The notes beneath the pieces were generated by a model, which ran no database searches, was not told where the DNA came from, and saw nothing but the letters and a program-made list of their open reading frames with translations. Made by a program: the position numbers and the translations under genes. A stretch of 64,000 bases of DNA from Hormiphora californensis (Eukaryota > Ctenophora > Tentaculata > Cydippida > Pleurobrachiidae), in contig CM035353.1 of NCBI GenBank assembly GCA_020137815.1, positions 4,712,404-4,776,403 of the forward strand, read 5' to 3'. Below are positions 1 through 10,030 of the stretch, in pieces. The number at the start of each line of letters is the position of its first letter. Position 1 is the stretch's first letter.

Positions 1-340
1 CTCGTTTTACACAATAGTATAGCACTCGATACAACCCTAGACACTGCCTTCAGCTCTTTAGAACCCTCTTGCTCCATCCTAGACCTCTCATACATCCAAG
101 ATCCAACTACAATCCTATAGAATTTTTATATCCTATTGCTCCTACAACACGTTCAACCTCTAATGTACTACAGTTTCCCATATTTATTGTTTGGACACAC
201 ATTATAGGTTATAGGGGTTTAGGGATATTAGGGGTTTAGGGATATTAGGGGATGTCAGAAGATCCTTAGATTGAACAAAAGAGCTCAGGATTACCTAGAA
301 ACCACGGGATTTGGTGAAAAGTGGACGGTGTGCAACCTTC
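1..340. other. Gene-free stretch, AT-rich
   Basis: I see no credible coding exon or RNA gene here. Positions about 205-252 hold short direct repeats built on the words TTAGGGGTTTAGGGATA. These are irregular and are not a telomere array. Confidence 0.5.
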
Positions 341-790
341 AATTAGCTAATTATCCAATTATCTCATTTAGGAGTTGGAATAGAAACTCAGCTATGTGCT
401 CTACCTCCACTAAGGCGATGATTTTACACATTTTAGTGCCCCTACTTGTCTTGGATACTCCACAAAGTCTCATTTATTAGCGCTCCAGGGCAACTAATTA
501 GCTAATTATCCAATTATCTCAATTATGGATCCAGATAGCGACCTAAATATGTGCTATACCCCCACTAATGTAATGATTCTACACATTTTAGTGCCCCCAT
601 TTGTCTCATAACTCCTTCCCAGAGCAAAGTTTCATGAATAATTAGCACGCACCGGACAGATAATTAGCTAATTATGCAATTATCTCAATTAGGGGTCCAG
701 ATAGCGACCTAAATATGTGCTCTACCCCCACTAATGCGATGATTCTACACATTTTAGTGCCCCCATTTGTCTCTTAGCTCCTTTTCTAGC
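341..790. repeat. Three degenerate ~155-166 bp tandem repeats
   Basis: Three units start at about 341, 496 and 662 with AATTAGCTAATTATCCAATT, followed by a block around 'ctctacccccactaatgcgatgattc' wording (written here only in part) and 'acattttagtgcccc'. The spacing is 155 and 166 bp. The same words reappear in both arms of the palindromic element at 25.7-26.7 kb. These units are therefore probably remnants of that mobile family that became tandemly repeated. No coding capacity is evident. Confidence 0.7.
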
Positions 791-1440
791 CCGAATTATG
801 TATGTTTTAGGAGAATTTACCCTTAGGACGATAGTATCATATATGATACAAATCTCTAATTTGGGTTCTTTTCCTGGTAAAAACCGTTCACGAATGTAGA
901 ACTTGTAGCTACAAACCTCATGAAAGCATGAATTTATGCCATAACACCCACAAACTTGTACAATTTAGATTTGTTACTAGAATTCCCTTACGGGCGATAG
1001 TATCATATATGCTACAGTGGGCCCAGCAAAAACTACATGTCGGAATTACAAATTTCCTTTTCGAGGCGTTTTGTGTTGAAAACATCTACTTATAAACGAA
1101 AAATTAGACAATTCTATCGAGCCAATCCTTCTCGCCGTCAAAGGGTTAAGCAAGCTTTGAAAGTAAGTCTCTGAGTGATCGGAAGAATATGGCACTGCCG
1201 GAAGAAATCCATGTAGTCTTCCTGGTGCCCACGGAGGTTATAGATGAAGCGAATACAGGAATTGAGAACTTTCTGGAGCCCATCTAAGACGGTCCCTGTG
1301 ACCCCCCAACCTTTTAAAACTTGTATATCCGAATAGACTTGACATGTGGGCAGTAGCGATCCTACTATATCTTGCCAGTACCTCAGCCCTATACCCAGCC
1401 GGAGAATAGCTAAACATTGAGCTTGCTCAATGCGTGTGTG
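791..1440. other. Gene-free stretch between repeat and LINE
   Basis: There is no convincing ORF or RNA. Related short phrases 'gatagtatcatatatg' occur twice (about 832 and 996), suggesting old repeat DNA. At 1417-1432 the 16-base palindrome ATTGAGCTTGCTCAAT sits next to a GT microsatellite. Both lie just beyond the 3' side of the minus-strand LINE remnant. Confidence 0.4.
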
Positions 1441-1465
1441 TGTGTTTACTCATTACCTCCCGGTG

Positions 1466-2125
1466 CTACAACCCCTCTACTAAACCATCCAAGATCTTTT
1501 TAGGTAGTCCACAATACAGTATGTTACTGTAATCAATCTTAGATATCACCAACTGCTTTACTAGCATAATCTTCGTTGAAATATCGAAACATTTGTTCAG
1601 TTGCCAGAGATTCCTCAACACCAAGCCACACTGTTTCCGAACGTTGTTGAACTGCCTCTCCATTGTCAGATTATGATCCAAAAGAACACCAAGAGTTTTA
1701 CCATCCGTTCCACTACACTCCGTTGGGTAAATATCTTCTCCTCCAAAGTTGATGACCGGTTTAAATGACATCTTACTGATTGAGCTGCTCTTGCCAACTA
1801 GAATGAACTCCGTCTTTGCCTCATTGCACTTCAGCCACTGTTCCACCATCCACTTCTTCAGCTTAGCAAGGCATTCTTCAATGTCCGCCTTCGTCCTCAT
1901 CCAGCCGTTCTCTCTAATCTCCTGTAGTTTTCCAGTATCAGTAGACTTCATAAAGGTTTCCTGGACTAGACAAATATCACATCCTGTTTCTTCCAGATGA
2001 GAAATGATACCCCCAGTTTTGTTAACAAGTGAACGAACATTTAACGTGCCAATCTTCCAAGCCTTTTCCTCAGTAGTTCCTCTCGGGTCCTCGTCAGATA
2101 GTGGTTTTTTCCTCTTTGCTAACAG
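1466..2125 (-). pseudogene. LINE ORF2 remnant: endonuclease start fused to RT tail
   Basis: The frame is open from about 2125 to the stop at 1466, with the first in-frame ATG at 1951. Its start reads KIGTLNVRSLVNKTGG...DICLVQETF, the typical N-terminus of APE endonucleases of non-LTR elements (N of 'LNVRSL' and E of 'QETF' are the usual active-site residues). About 20 residues later it jumps to ECLAKLKKWMVEQWLKCN..KTEFILVG, then TLGVLLDHNLTM and SKIDYSNILYCGLP, which in jockey/CR1-like proteins lie after the RT core. An intact ORF2 is about 900-1,000 residues, so several hundred residues are absent, yet the junction stays in frame. There is no ATG near the 5' end of the frame, which overlaps the end of ORF1. 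The product would have no RT activity. Confidence 0.75.
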
Positions 2126-2829
2126 TCAATGTCCTCTCCGTTATCCTTGCTCGTTCATTGATGTATGAAGGGCACCACATGCTGGAAGCTGTATGGGTCT
2201 TGGCATACTTTCTGTCCTCTCGCGAGCCTCCTACCTCACAGTTGACACACTTCATTTTTCCAGTGTCATCTTTTTTCTTCGCATTACAGTCTTTCGTTTG
2301 ATGTCCACCTGCACAGAAGCAGCAAACTGGGTCTTCCTTCCGAGGGCAGTACACTGAGCCTGCCATGTGTCCAAAACCTTGACAGTTATAGCATTGTATC
2401 ACATGATACCTGTTCCTCACCAAGTGTTGCCGAAGACCAATGTTGATCCTATCCCTTTTGTTCAAGATGATGCGCCGGATCTCTGGAGCTGTCTGGATAA
2501 CTGCATACCTATCTCTCTTGTTCACAAACACCACCTTCAGGGTCTTATCCTCATTGAAGAGCTTCTTGATATCCTCATTCTTATCCAAGATCGCAGCCAA
2601 GAGAGCATCCTTCTCAAGAAGTTCAGAGTCCAGATCATTAATCGTAACTTTTGGGTCCAGTTTCTTTGTCTCCTCCGAGAAGAAGGTCAATGAGCATTCT
2701 GGAACAAGAGGAGACAGCACTCGTTCTGCTTCTTTCAGTTGGTCCTCATCCGGAAAATACAACATGGTGTGATCACTATTGACTCTAGATCTAACCACAG
2801 GGACAGTCTTCAGGGCACTTTCTACTTTG
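2094..2829 (-). pseudogene. LINE ORF1, C-terminal part with CCHC zinc knuckles
   Basis: This is the C-terminal two thirds of a LINE ORF1 (nucleic-acid-binding, gag-like). It has a region resembling an RNA-binding fold (VVFVNKRDRYAVIQTAPEIR), then three cysteine clusters: CYNCQGFGHMAG..C (CCHC), CCFCAGGHQTKDC (CCHC), and CVNC as the start of a third. It ends at the TGA at 2094-2096, overlapping the ORF2 frame. The upstream part of this frame (to 3077) lies in the inserted MITE and is not native. ORF1 resumes beyond the MITE at 3387 in the same reading register if one copy of the CTTTG duplication is discounted, so the gene was intact before that insertion. Confidence 0.75.
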
Positions 2830-3386
2830 CAGGGCCCACGACACCGGGGAGGGGGGGCCAGGGGAGGCCGCCCCCCCCCCCCCCCCCCCCTGGGATTTAC
2901 CAAACATGGAAATTTTATTGAAATATTTCGTAGAGAATGTAAAAAATGCATGAAAATCAGTTGAAATTCTAAATTTTTCGGGGGCTTCGCCCCCTTCAAG
3001 GCATATATACAGGTTCTACGTGCCTCAAGTGAGTGAAAATCGGTTAAAAAGTCTAAATTTTTACCCCTGGGCCCCATTGGGAGTCTGCGGCCTCCAAACC
3101 CCCTGCCGCTGCTCTTCCGGTGCTCCCTTCAAGACATACAGGTACGTAAACAGAAAGAAGGTGGAGATGGACTTCTAAATGCCTAAAATGAGTAAAAATC
3201 GGTTAAAAGTCTAAAATTTTTCCGGGGGCTTTCACCCCTAGACCCCCATTGGGGGCCTGCGGCCCCCAAACCCCCTGCCGCTGCTCCTCCGGCGCCGCTT
3301 CGCGGCACCGTCGTCGTGTGCACATCTCAAAAATTCCGGTGCTCCGCACCGGCCCCCCCTGGAAAATTTCCGTGTCGTGGGCCCTG
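2830..3386. mobile_element. 557-bp MITE inserted in LINE ORF1, 5-bp TSD
   Basis: The ends are exact inverted repeats, CAGGGCCCACGACAC and its complement, flanked by the direct repeat CTTTG (2825-2829 and 3387-3391). The interior has two related blocks (about 3028-3125 and 3188-3300), a C-run near 2873-2890 and GC-rich hairpins such as GGGGGCTTCGCCCCC. There is no transposase. CAG-start ends with a 5-bp TSD resemble hAT-related elements with short TSDs; the superfamily is inferred only. Confidence 0.85.
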
Positions 3387-3759
3387 CTTTGGGTTTCACA
3401 AATTCCGCCCACTTTTTTGCACAGAAAGATTCCTCTTCACCTTGGCCTCCTCCGGTGGTTATGTTGACATAATGTTTCATCTCAGGAGTCTCCGGTTCTT
3501 CCTGAATATCTTTCGGTTTCTCAGCCACACCTTCCAATCCTTCACTTTCTGCCACTGGTCTCACCAATGATGAAATGGTACTGATGAGATCCTTCTGAAG
3601 CTTCTCAAACGATTCTCTCAGGTCCATATTGTCCGCAGGAACAGAGTAAGGCGGTGAAGCTGGGATCAGTTTGTAACAAACCTTGAGAATATCCCACAGC
3701 TGAGGTTTCAAAAGACCCGATGGGCAATTAGTGTCATCCCTCCTAAGACAAATCAACAA
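3387..3759 (-). pseudogene. LINE ORF1, N-terminal part
   Basis: The first in-frame ATG is at 3759. The segment reads MLICLRRDDTNCPSG... then a predicted helical stretch (DLRESFEKLQKDLISTISSL) and acidic linker (EEPETPEMKHY), and stops matching LINE sequence at the MITE border after 'VKPK'. The rest of the 173-residue open frame (to 3238) is MITE sequence. N-terminal coiled regions are usual for LINE ORF1 proteins, where they support multimerisation. Confidence 0.6.
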
Positions 3760-3995
3760 ATCACTACCTTTATACTTGTCGATCTAATACATCACCTGAT
3801 AACACATCTTCAAATTCACTCTTAGTGCTACATCTGTCATATACCCTAGTAAAGGTCGCGCGGGCAATTATGGTGAAAATTGGCCAATCTACAAACATTA
3901 ATTCGCGAATCCTCAACAATATTGGCCAATATTCGCTGGATGCGCAAATAGATTGGCCAATCTTCGCTGGCCATGGCTGAATTTCACAGCTGATT

Positions 3996-4550
3996 CGCGC
4001 GCACACAACCCAAGATAACTGGTTTCGCGCCCCACGTCTATTATATATGCCACTCGATGCTCGCCAAATCCCCCGGTAAGGGATCGGCCGATGATGCTAT
4101 TTGAATAATGTTACTTTGCTGGCAACATGCTTCCAATGAGATTCAATAACATGCAGCAATGTGAATTGAGATGATCCAATTATGAAATGTTACTTTTCGG
4201 TAATCTGGTACAGTCTTATCGGTGCAGTGATACTATACTGATGTTAGGGATCAGAATGATTTGAAAAGTAGACACCAAGAGGATTGCAGAACACCCGGAA
4301 TTTTGATTTTAGCATAACGGGAACCATTTCCTCCCCATGGCGCCCTTTTTAGGGACCAAAACGAGGTCAGGCCAGGGCCAGAGGGTACTCGCGAAATACG
4401 GTCCACGGTCTCTGCGCCCCCAGCGACTCTCTCGACAGACACAAATTGGGTCGAGGAGAGTTAAAACTTCCTCAGAAATATTCAGGTGTTTTTGAATGAC
4501 CGATATGAAAATTCAATTAAATGATATATATACCAACTAAAATTTAAAAT
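3996..4550. other. Gene-free stretch inside candidate element
   Basis: I see no conserved coding signal. The 63-residue minus frame at 4251-4442 has no recognisable domain and no splice context. Confidence 0.4.
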
Positions 4551-4556
4551 TACAAG

Positions 4557-4636
4557 AGCGGATTTGGCTCAGTTGATAGCAGCTTGTCTGTCACCCTCAG
4601 GGCGTCGGGTTCGAGACCAGAGCATCGACCCTTTTT
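4557..4636 (+). ncRNA. tRNA-like sequence with Pol III boxes (SINE head or pseudo-tRNA)
   Basis: An A-box-like TGGCTCAGTTGATAGC and a B-box-like GGGTTCGAGACC stand about 37 bp apart, and a run of five T follows at 4631. The acceptor-stem halves do not pair (GCGGATT against CATCGACC) and the anticodon stem is poor. It is therefore not a functional tRNA gene. It looks like a tRNA-derived promoter such as a SINE head. Confidence 0.55.
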
Positions 4637-4811
4637 CCATATTTTTTAAAAACATTTAGGAAATTGACACAGTAGTGAATAGATTGGTTCAATCGAAAAA
4701 TAAGAATGAACTGCCCCATTTTCAAATTAGAAAACACTTTATATGAATTTCATAAATAAACCACCGTAATCCGGCTATAATCGTTCATGCGATTAAATGA
4801 GTTATTTGAAA

Positions 4812-4815
4812 TCTC

Positions 4816-4871
<56 letters not shown>

Positions 4872-5010
4872 CTCTCTCTCCGACTCCGCTCTACTCTCTC
4901 TCTCTCTCCTCCTCGCTCTCTCTCTCTCTCTCATTCTCTTCTCTCGTCTCTCTCTCTCGTCTCTCTGCTCGCGTTCGTCGTCTCGCTCTCTCTCGGTCCT
5001 CGTCCTCTCT
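4812..5010. repeat. Degenerate CT microsatellite
   Basis: Nearly pure CT/TC dinucleotides with scattered G insertions lie immediately upstream of the LINE-type ORF1, in the position of its 5' untranslated region. Serine/leucine-rich and Arg/Glu-rich open frames on either strand here are artefacts of the repeat. Confidence 0.9.
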
Positions 5011-5079
5011 CTCTTCTCTTTCACGGGTTGTTTGCGTTGTATGTCTGTGTAGCACACCGTTCTTTGTGATTTAACCGAT

Positions 5080-6042
5080 ATGGAGAGTGAAAATGAAAGT
5101 GAAGGTTCTGCATCTGATCCAACCCAACTCATTGCCGATGAGATTGTCAACCTTGCCAGCAAATTCTCAGTGACAGTTGGAGGTCACACTTTGTCTTATG
5201 ATAGTGTTATGTACAAGATTGAGAAAAAAGACCTCATTTTTGGTACTTGTGGAGATCCTCGCATTGAGAAACAGAACAAAAAGAAGTTGCTTGAGTTGCT
5301 TGAAGAGTTGTCCCGTCTTCTTTTCTACAAGTGTCTCCCTGTTATTGACACGTTCAACCAACGAGTGAAGATGACTAATGACGAGAAGCTAGTGAAGATT
5401 ACTGAGCTAGAGAAGGAGCTGCAAACGCACCAGAAAGATGTTATCCAGTTGCAAAAGAAAGTGATCCAGTTGCAAGACAAGGAGCTGAGTGCAGCTAAAG
5501 CCGTGGCCCAAACAGTAGAGAGAGAGATGAAGTCTTTTTCCTCCGTCGTGTCAAGTAACTGTGCAGCGGCAATGGCACCATCAAGGTTGCAGGCAGTGAT
5601 CGAGCGAGCAGCAAAACCGCCTAAGAAGGATGAGGAAACTGACAGGAGCAGAAACATCATTTTCTACAACGTTGATGAAGAGGATGGCGAACAGGATACA
5701 CCCGAAACTGCTAAGGTGGATCAAGAGTGTGTTGAGGAAATCGTTGGGGCTCTAAACGAGAAGTTCAAGCTGTCTGATGTGAAGAGAATTGGCGTGAAGA
5801 GTAGTGACAAGGCGAGACCAATTGTGGCGACACTGTCATCGAGAGAGAATGTTGTGACTCTATTGAGGAAGGCTAAAGAGTTGAGAGAGACCGAAAACTT
5901 TTCTGATATTTATCTTTCCCCAGATAGAACGTTTGAGGAGAGAGTGGAGAGAAAGAGAACAGTTGAGATTTTTAAGAAGTTGAAAGCAGACAATCCAACT
6001 AAACAATATGTGATACGGAGAGGGGTCATAGAATGTGTGTGA
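5080..6042 (+). CDS. LINE-type ORF1 protein (coiled coil plus RRM-like domain)
   Basis: This is an intact 320-residue frame beginning MESENESEGSASDPTQ. Residues about 95-165 form a heptad-rich coiled coil (LVKITELEKELQTH...DVIQLQKKVIQLQ), the usual trimerisation region of LINE ORF1 proteins. Residues about 190-310 resemble the RRM plus C-terminal domain of L1/CR1-type ORF1p: RNIIFYNVDEE, LSDVKRIGVK, KARPIVATLSS, LLRKAKELRE, IYLSPDRTFEER. Such proteins coat the element RNA and act as chaperones. No endonuclease/RT ORF2 follows within several kilobases, so the copy is a solo ORF1, a truncated element or a captured gene. It lies inside the TA-flanked inverted ends. It is full length with no stop codon, which suggests recent activity or constraint. 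Confidence 0.7.
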   Translation: MESENESEGSASDPTQLIADEIVNLASKFSVTVGGHTLSYDSVMYKIEKKDLIFGTCGDPRIEKQNKKKLLELLEELSRLLFYKCLPVIDTFNQRVKMTNDEKLVKITELEKELQTHQKDVIQLQKKVIQLQDKELSAAKAVAQTVEREMKSFSSVVSSNCAAAMAPSRLQAVIERAAKPPKKDEETDRSRNIIFYNVDEEDGEQDTPETAKVDQECVEEIVGALNEKFKLSDVKRIGVKSSDKARPIVATLSSRENVVTLLRKAKELRETENFSDIYLSPDRTFEERVERKRTVEIFKKLKADNPTKQYVIRRGVIECV

Positions 6043-6678
6043 TATCGCCACATTCCATCATTCTCACCCTCACATTGTGCGAGTCTGCAACTCACACTAG
6101 GTAGTTACCTAACCGATATATTCAGAATATTCAGATTTATACATATACTTGAACAAGACCCCTAGCTGCCTAGGGTAGTTAAATCTATCGCAGAGACAGT
6201 TCTGTGGTGTCATCCCCTCTAAGGACCCTCATTACAGCAGTCGAGTGGGGGATTGCCTCAGCTCAAGGATCCGAGGTCACGTGACCTGTTACAGTAGCGA
6301 AAGAGAAATCTTGAGAGAGACTTTCTGTGTGTGATTTCTAGAGAGAGTTACCAGCCGTGACTCTAGCATTCGAGTCAGAACTCATATTTTACAAGTATCT
6401 TTACGTTGCACGTGTGGAGTGAACTCTGTTACAACTTCCCCATTTTCTTCAACCTACATTCTACAACAATTCCAGCTGTTTCATCTTTGTCACATTACAA
6501 CGATACAACCATGTCCCTAACCACTAGTACGAGCAGCCCCGGTGTACAAAATTCCACCTCATTCACCCTCACTACGCACTCATATTCACATTCTCACTGC
6601 GCTCTACAAGCTTGTGGAGGTACTTGTATCTCTTCGCATGGGGCCGGACAAGTGTGTTTTGTGTTTATTGAGTGGTTC

Positions 6679-6680
<2 letters not shown>
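6043..6680. other. Gene-free stretch after ORF1
   Basis: No ORF2 start is visible. A 14-base E-box-centred palindrome AGGTCACGTGACCT lies at 6274-6287. The rest may be the untranslated tail of the element carrying ORF1. Confidence 0.4.
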
Positions 6681-6762
<82 letters not shown>

Positions 6763-6905
6763 CTCCCTTACTATCTCAGTATCTCTCACTCTCGCGTTTG
6801 CAACATTGTTATCAATCACCTGTTAAAACTGGAAGAACTACAGTAAGTACCTACTCGAGTACTCCAGTACACCAGATCTCTCAGTTCTCAAATTTGTGAA
6901 CTGAG

Positions 6906-6961
<56 letters not shown>

Positions 6962-7235
6962 CCTTCTCTCTCATTCCCCTCTCTCCCAATCTCAGTCCCC
7001 CCTCTCATTCTCCCCTCTCATTCCCTCTTCTCTCCCAAACTCATTCCCCCTCTCATTCCCATCTCTCATTCCCCCTCTCATTCCCACTATATCCCAATCT
7101 CTCACTCCCCCGCTCATTATCCCCCTCTCATTCCCCCCTCTTTCCCAAACTCATTCCCATATCTCATTCTCCATCTCCCAATCTCTCATTCCCGGTTCCC
7201 CATTTCATTATGCCCCTCTCGTTATCCCCCTCTCA
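6681..7235. repeat. CT microsatellites and degenerate 'CTCATTCCC' minisatellite
   Basis: CT tracts lie at 6681-6757 and 6910-6958. From 6959 to about 7235 the word CTCATTCCCC(C)TCT recurs with varied spacing, giving a homopyrimidine block. Such mirror-type pyrimidine tracts can adopt triplex DNA. Open frames here are repeat artefacts. Confidence 0.85.
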
Positions 7236-8640
7236 GGTGTGGCACTGGCTATTAATTATCGCACATTGAGAATCAAGTGTCCTGATTGGCCAGTGGATCT
7301 CTATCTCAATTCACACATTACGTTCCACGTTATTGTATGTCACGCTGATGGAAAAGAGAGAGTGCATGCCCATTTGGTGTCGCATTCTATCACATGTATA
7401 ACACCTCAGTATCACGTGGATCGGACCAAGCTCCGAAACATGTTGTTCGTGGACGGTTTTCTAAAGTTTAGCGAAATAATAATCGCTCACTAACTTGACT
7501 TCTAAATTTCAACACTAAACTGAATTTAGTTTCGTGGAGGACACCCAGGGTCACTTCTCGTGTTGTTGTTTTCGTGTGTGCGTCTCGGCTCTCCCTCCTC
7601 TGAGGGCCTTCTCGAATTTCACCACTTGTCTACCTCGTTCTCCCGCCATCCCCTGCTACTGTGAAGATACAGCAAAGAAACGACCAGCTACCGACCACCG
7701 ATCTACATTCTCCAATCAGATAAGACCATTCATGTTATTGTGTTGTTCCTTATTCATTTCTAGTGTAGGCTAGGGGGTGTTATAGTAGTGCTGTTTTCGA
7801 TTTGGACTTGTCATGGTGTTTGTTTAGTTTTTTATAGCTAGGCCACCCTTCTTCTTATTCTATTTGGTTTGTCCTTTCTTTTAGTTGTATGTGTCTTTAG
7901 TCTTTTTTCGGTCATCATTACTAGTCCAGGCCGGGGGACAGGAGCTTAGCTTGATTTGGTTTTGGTGTATTAGTCTAGTTGTTTTTAGTTTTTACTCTTT
8001 TCCCCGTTATTACTTATTACTACTAGTTGTTAGGTAACATGTTTCAGAGCACGTTCCTGCTGAGGAAAGGGTAAGGCCATGCACTCACTCCAGGACCTGG
8101 CAGAGTTTTCTGTGGGATGAGAGGGGGTGGTTCAGGGGCTTTGTTCCCCTAGTTTTATAGGGTCGTTCTTACCCGGGGTCAGGGCTGTTTTCTGTTCTCC
8201 CTCATAAGGGAGAATTGAGTGGGGGTTCCTGGTTTTTGGCAACGAGGGGCTAGTTTCGGGATGGCTGGGGTTGGATGGGGTTGTTTGTCTTCTCCCACTC
8301 GTCAAGGTCCTGTACAGGGTACACAATTCAGCCATACCATTCCAATCAGGTCGACCAAGGGTAAGAATTGAAAACCGATAATAATCACAAATCTTAACCC
8401 CCCTTATTGCTAGGGAGTTCATTTGCAGGGCATGCTCCCGATAAGGAGCGGTGAGTTCACTCGCTCACACTACCACAACTATCATTCTTCAGGTATCTGA
8501 ATCTCGGTAATGCTCTTCCAAATTGCACAAGTCACCTCCCCATTTTTCAGTGCACCCTATTCCTTTCTCTGCTCCTATTCCTTTTTCTCCCCATCCCCCT
8601 CTCTCCTTCTCTCTTTCATTTCTTGCTCCTCCCTGCTCCT
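7236..8640. other. Gene-poor stretch, T/G-rich
   Basis: A frame at 7239-7493 (84 residues, MALAINYRTLRIKCPDWP...) is the most protein-like item, but it has no recognised domain. From 7760 to 8060 the strand is T-rich and resembles an untranslated tail or antisense of an old retroelement. Nothing else is supported. Confidence 0.3.
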
Positions 8641-8642
8641 TC

Positions 8643-8645
8643 TCT

Positions 8646-8686
<41 letters not shown>
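8643..8686. repeat. CT microsatellite
   Basis: A short pure CT run within a longer pyrimidine-rich stretch (about 8550-8690). Confidence 0.85.
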
Positions 8687-8688
<2 letters not shown>

Positions 8689-8689
8689 G

Positions 8690-9660
8690 ATCCTATTAGT
8701 CTTGTATTTCATCTCTATCTGGTTCGGAACCATTTTCGGTGTTAATTGCCCTTCCTGGTCTCACGTTTCTCTTCTCTTCCCCTACTTTCTCTATGTAGTT
8801 CCCCGGGAGATCTCCCTTATCCTTCTTTTGATAGGGTCCCAATTAGCGGGTCTGGTGTAGCTTATTTCATCCCCTACCCTGTCCCGTCTTCCTGTGTCTA
8901 TCCCTTCCTCTGTCTCTCGCCTCTCTCCCGCTCCTTTTTTAATCTCGTATTTCTGACCTAATCAGTAGCCCCACTCTTTTTCCACATACCACATTATCAC
9001 CTGGTTGGGTAATGGGCGACTGGCTATCGATTGGCTGGCTAGTGATTGGGCGAATCTGAATCTTCCTACCCATTCACTAGAACAGTATCTCATCTAAAAT
9101 TTGGACCTAGCGGCATCACGCACTCACCCCACGCCATAGTATTAACCTTTGCCCTCACGATCAATGTCACTCAATATCAATTCGCCCCTGTTTTATCCCT
9201 GCATCAGTTCCGGGTTGTAGGACAATATAGACATAAGATTGTTTATAAATATCTAACAACCGGGAACTAGCACAATCTCTTCCCTTCCCTTAGTTCCATT
9301 CCCAACCCCCTACCATTCACCCTTCCCTCCTGTAACCAAGACCTCGCTCCAGAGGATCTCGGCTAGGCGGGGCACCTTTCCCTGTTTGCTACCCCCTCCA
9401 GTTCGTCAGTCTGTCAGAACCCTATCACATGTGCCCTACGGCGCAGTTAGCGACCGTGCCCGAAACCATGACATTAACTTTGTTTGACAAAACTGCTCTG
9501 CATGTTATCGAGATTGTTAACATACACTAGTGATTAAGTGAGCCAGACAGTGCCGGTTTGAGAAAAACTGGGGTCAAACAAGGGTCAGCGTTGAGAGCTG
9601 TTACTTTCTAGTGTAACACCAACAGAGATGGTCTATTACCAAGAAAGGGGAATATGCCGC
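8690..9660. other. Gene-free stretch
   Basis: Pyrimidine-rich to about 8960, then ordinary sequence. No domain, splice pair or RNA gene was recognised. Confidence 0.35.
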
Positions 9661-9668
9661 ACAGAGGA

Positions 9669-10030
9669 AGCAAAAAAAAAAAAAAAAAAAAAAGGACACC
9701 CAGGGAAGGAGAGGTGAAAACATGATGACCAGATGAGAGAAAGCGGTAGGAGGGAGAAGAAGATCACAGGGAAGATAGGTGAAAACACCACAGGTGAGAG
9801 GAAGCCGCAGGAGGGTCGTAGAAGGAAATCAAGCAGAACCCAGATTGAGAAGAAAGTTAAGTGTCCATGAAGGGGGAGTGAAACCACGATTAACAGGTGA
9901 GAGAAAGCTGCAGGAAGGATGTAGAATAGGGCTAGAAAGGAAAGGTAAGATGTTTTACAAAAGGTTTACAGCACGGGAAAGGGGGTAGCAATTGGCGATA
10001 GGGTTAGAAAGGGAAGGTGAGATGTTTCAC
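9669..10030. repeat. Poly-A run and degenerate purine-rich repeats
   Basis: About 24 consecutive A at 9669-9692 are followed by imperfect purine-rich units containing 'gaaaac..caggtgagagaaagc' words near 9720, 9785 and 9885. The spacing suggests a decayed minisatellite of about 90-100 bp. The poly-A could mark the 3' end of a plus-strand retrocopy. Confidence 0.6.

Larger units (their letters stand above)
1466..3759 (-). mobile_element. Internally deleted non-LTR (LINE-type) retrotransposon
   Basis: Read on the minus strand, this is an ordered LINE: an ORF1 with gag-like zinc knuckles (3759 to 2094, interrupted), then an ORF2 in a different frame that begins as an APE-type endonuclease and ends as the region downstream of reverse transcriptase. 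The middle of ORF2 (most of the endonuclease and the RT catalytic core) is missing. A 557-bp MITE sits inside ORF1. The order and motifs match jockey/CR1-like elements. The copy cannot encode a working RT. Confidence 0.8.

Noticed and set aside
2830-3077. N-terminal ~80 residues of the 327-residue minus frame
   Set aside because: They lie in the MITE (Gly/Pro run from a C-tract) and are an accidental extension of ORF1.
3238-3759. 173-residue frame read as one protein
   Set aside because: Only 3387-3759 is LINE ORF1. The remainder is inserted MITE sequence, shown by exact inverted ends and the CTTTG duplication.
4557-4636. Functional tRNA gene (also 38453-38524)
   Set aside because: A and B boxes are good, but acceptor and anticodon stems do not form, so these are tRNA-derived sequences.
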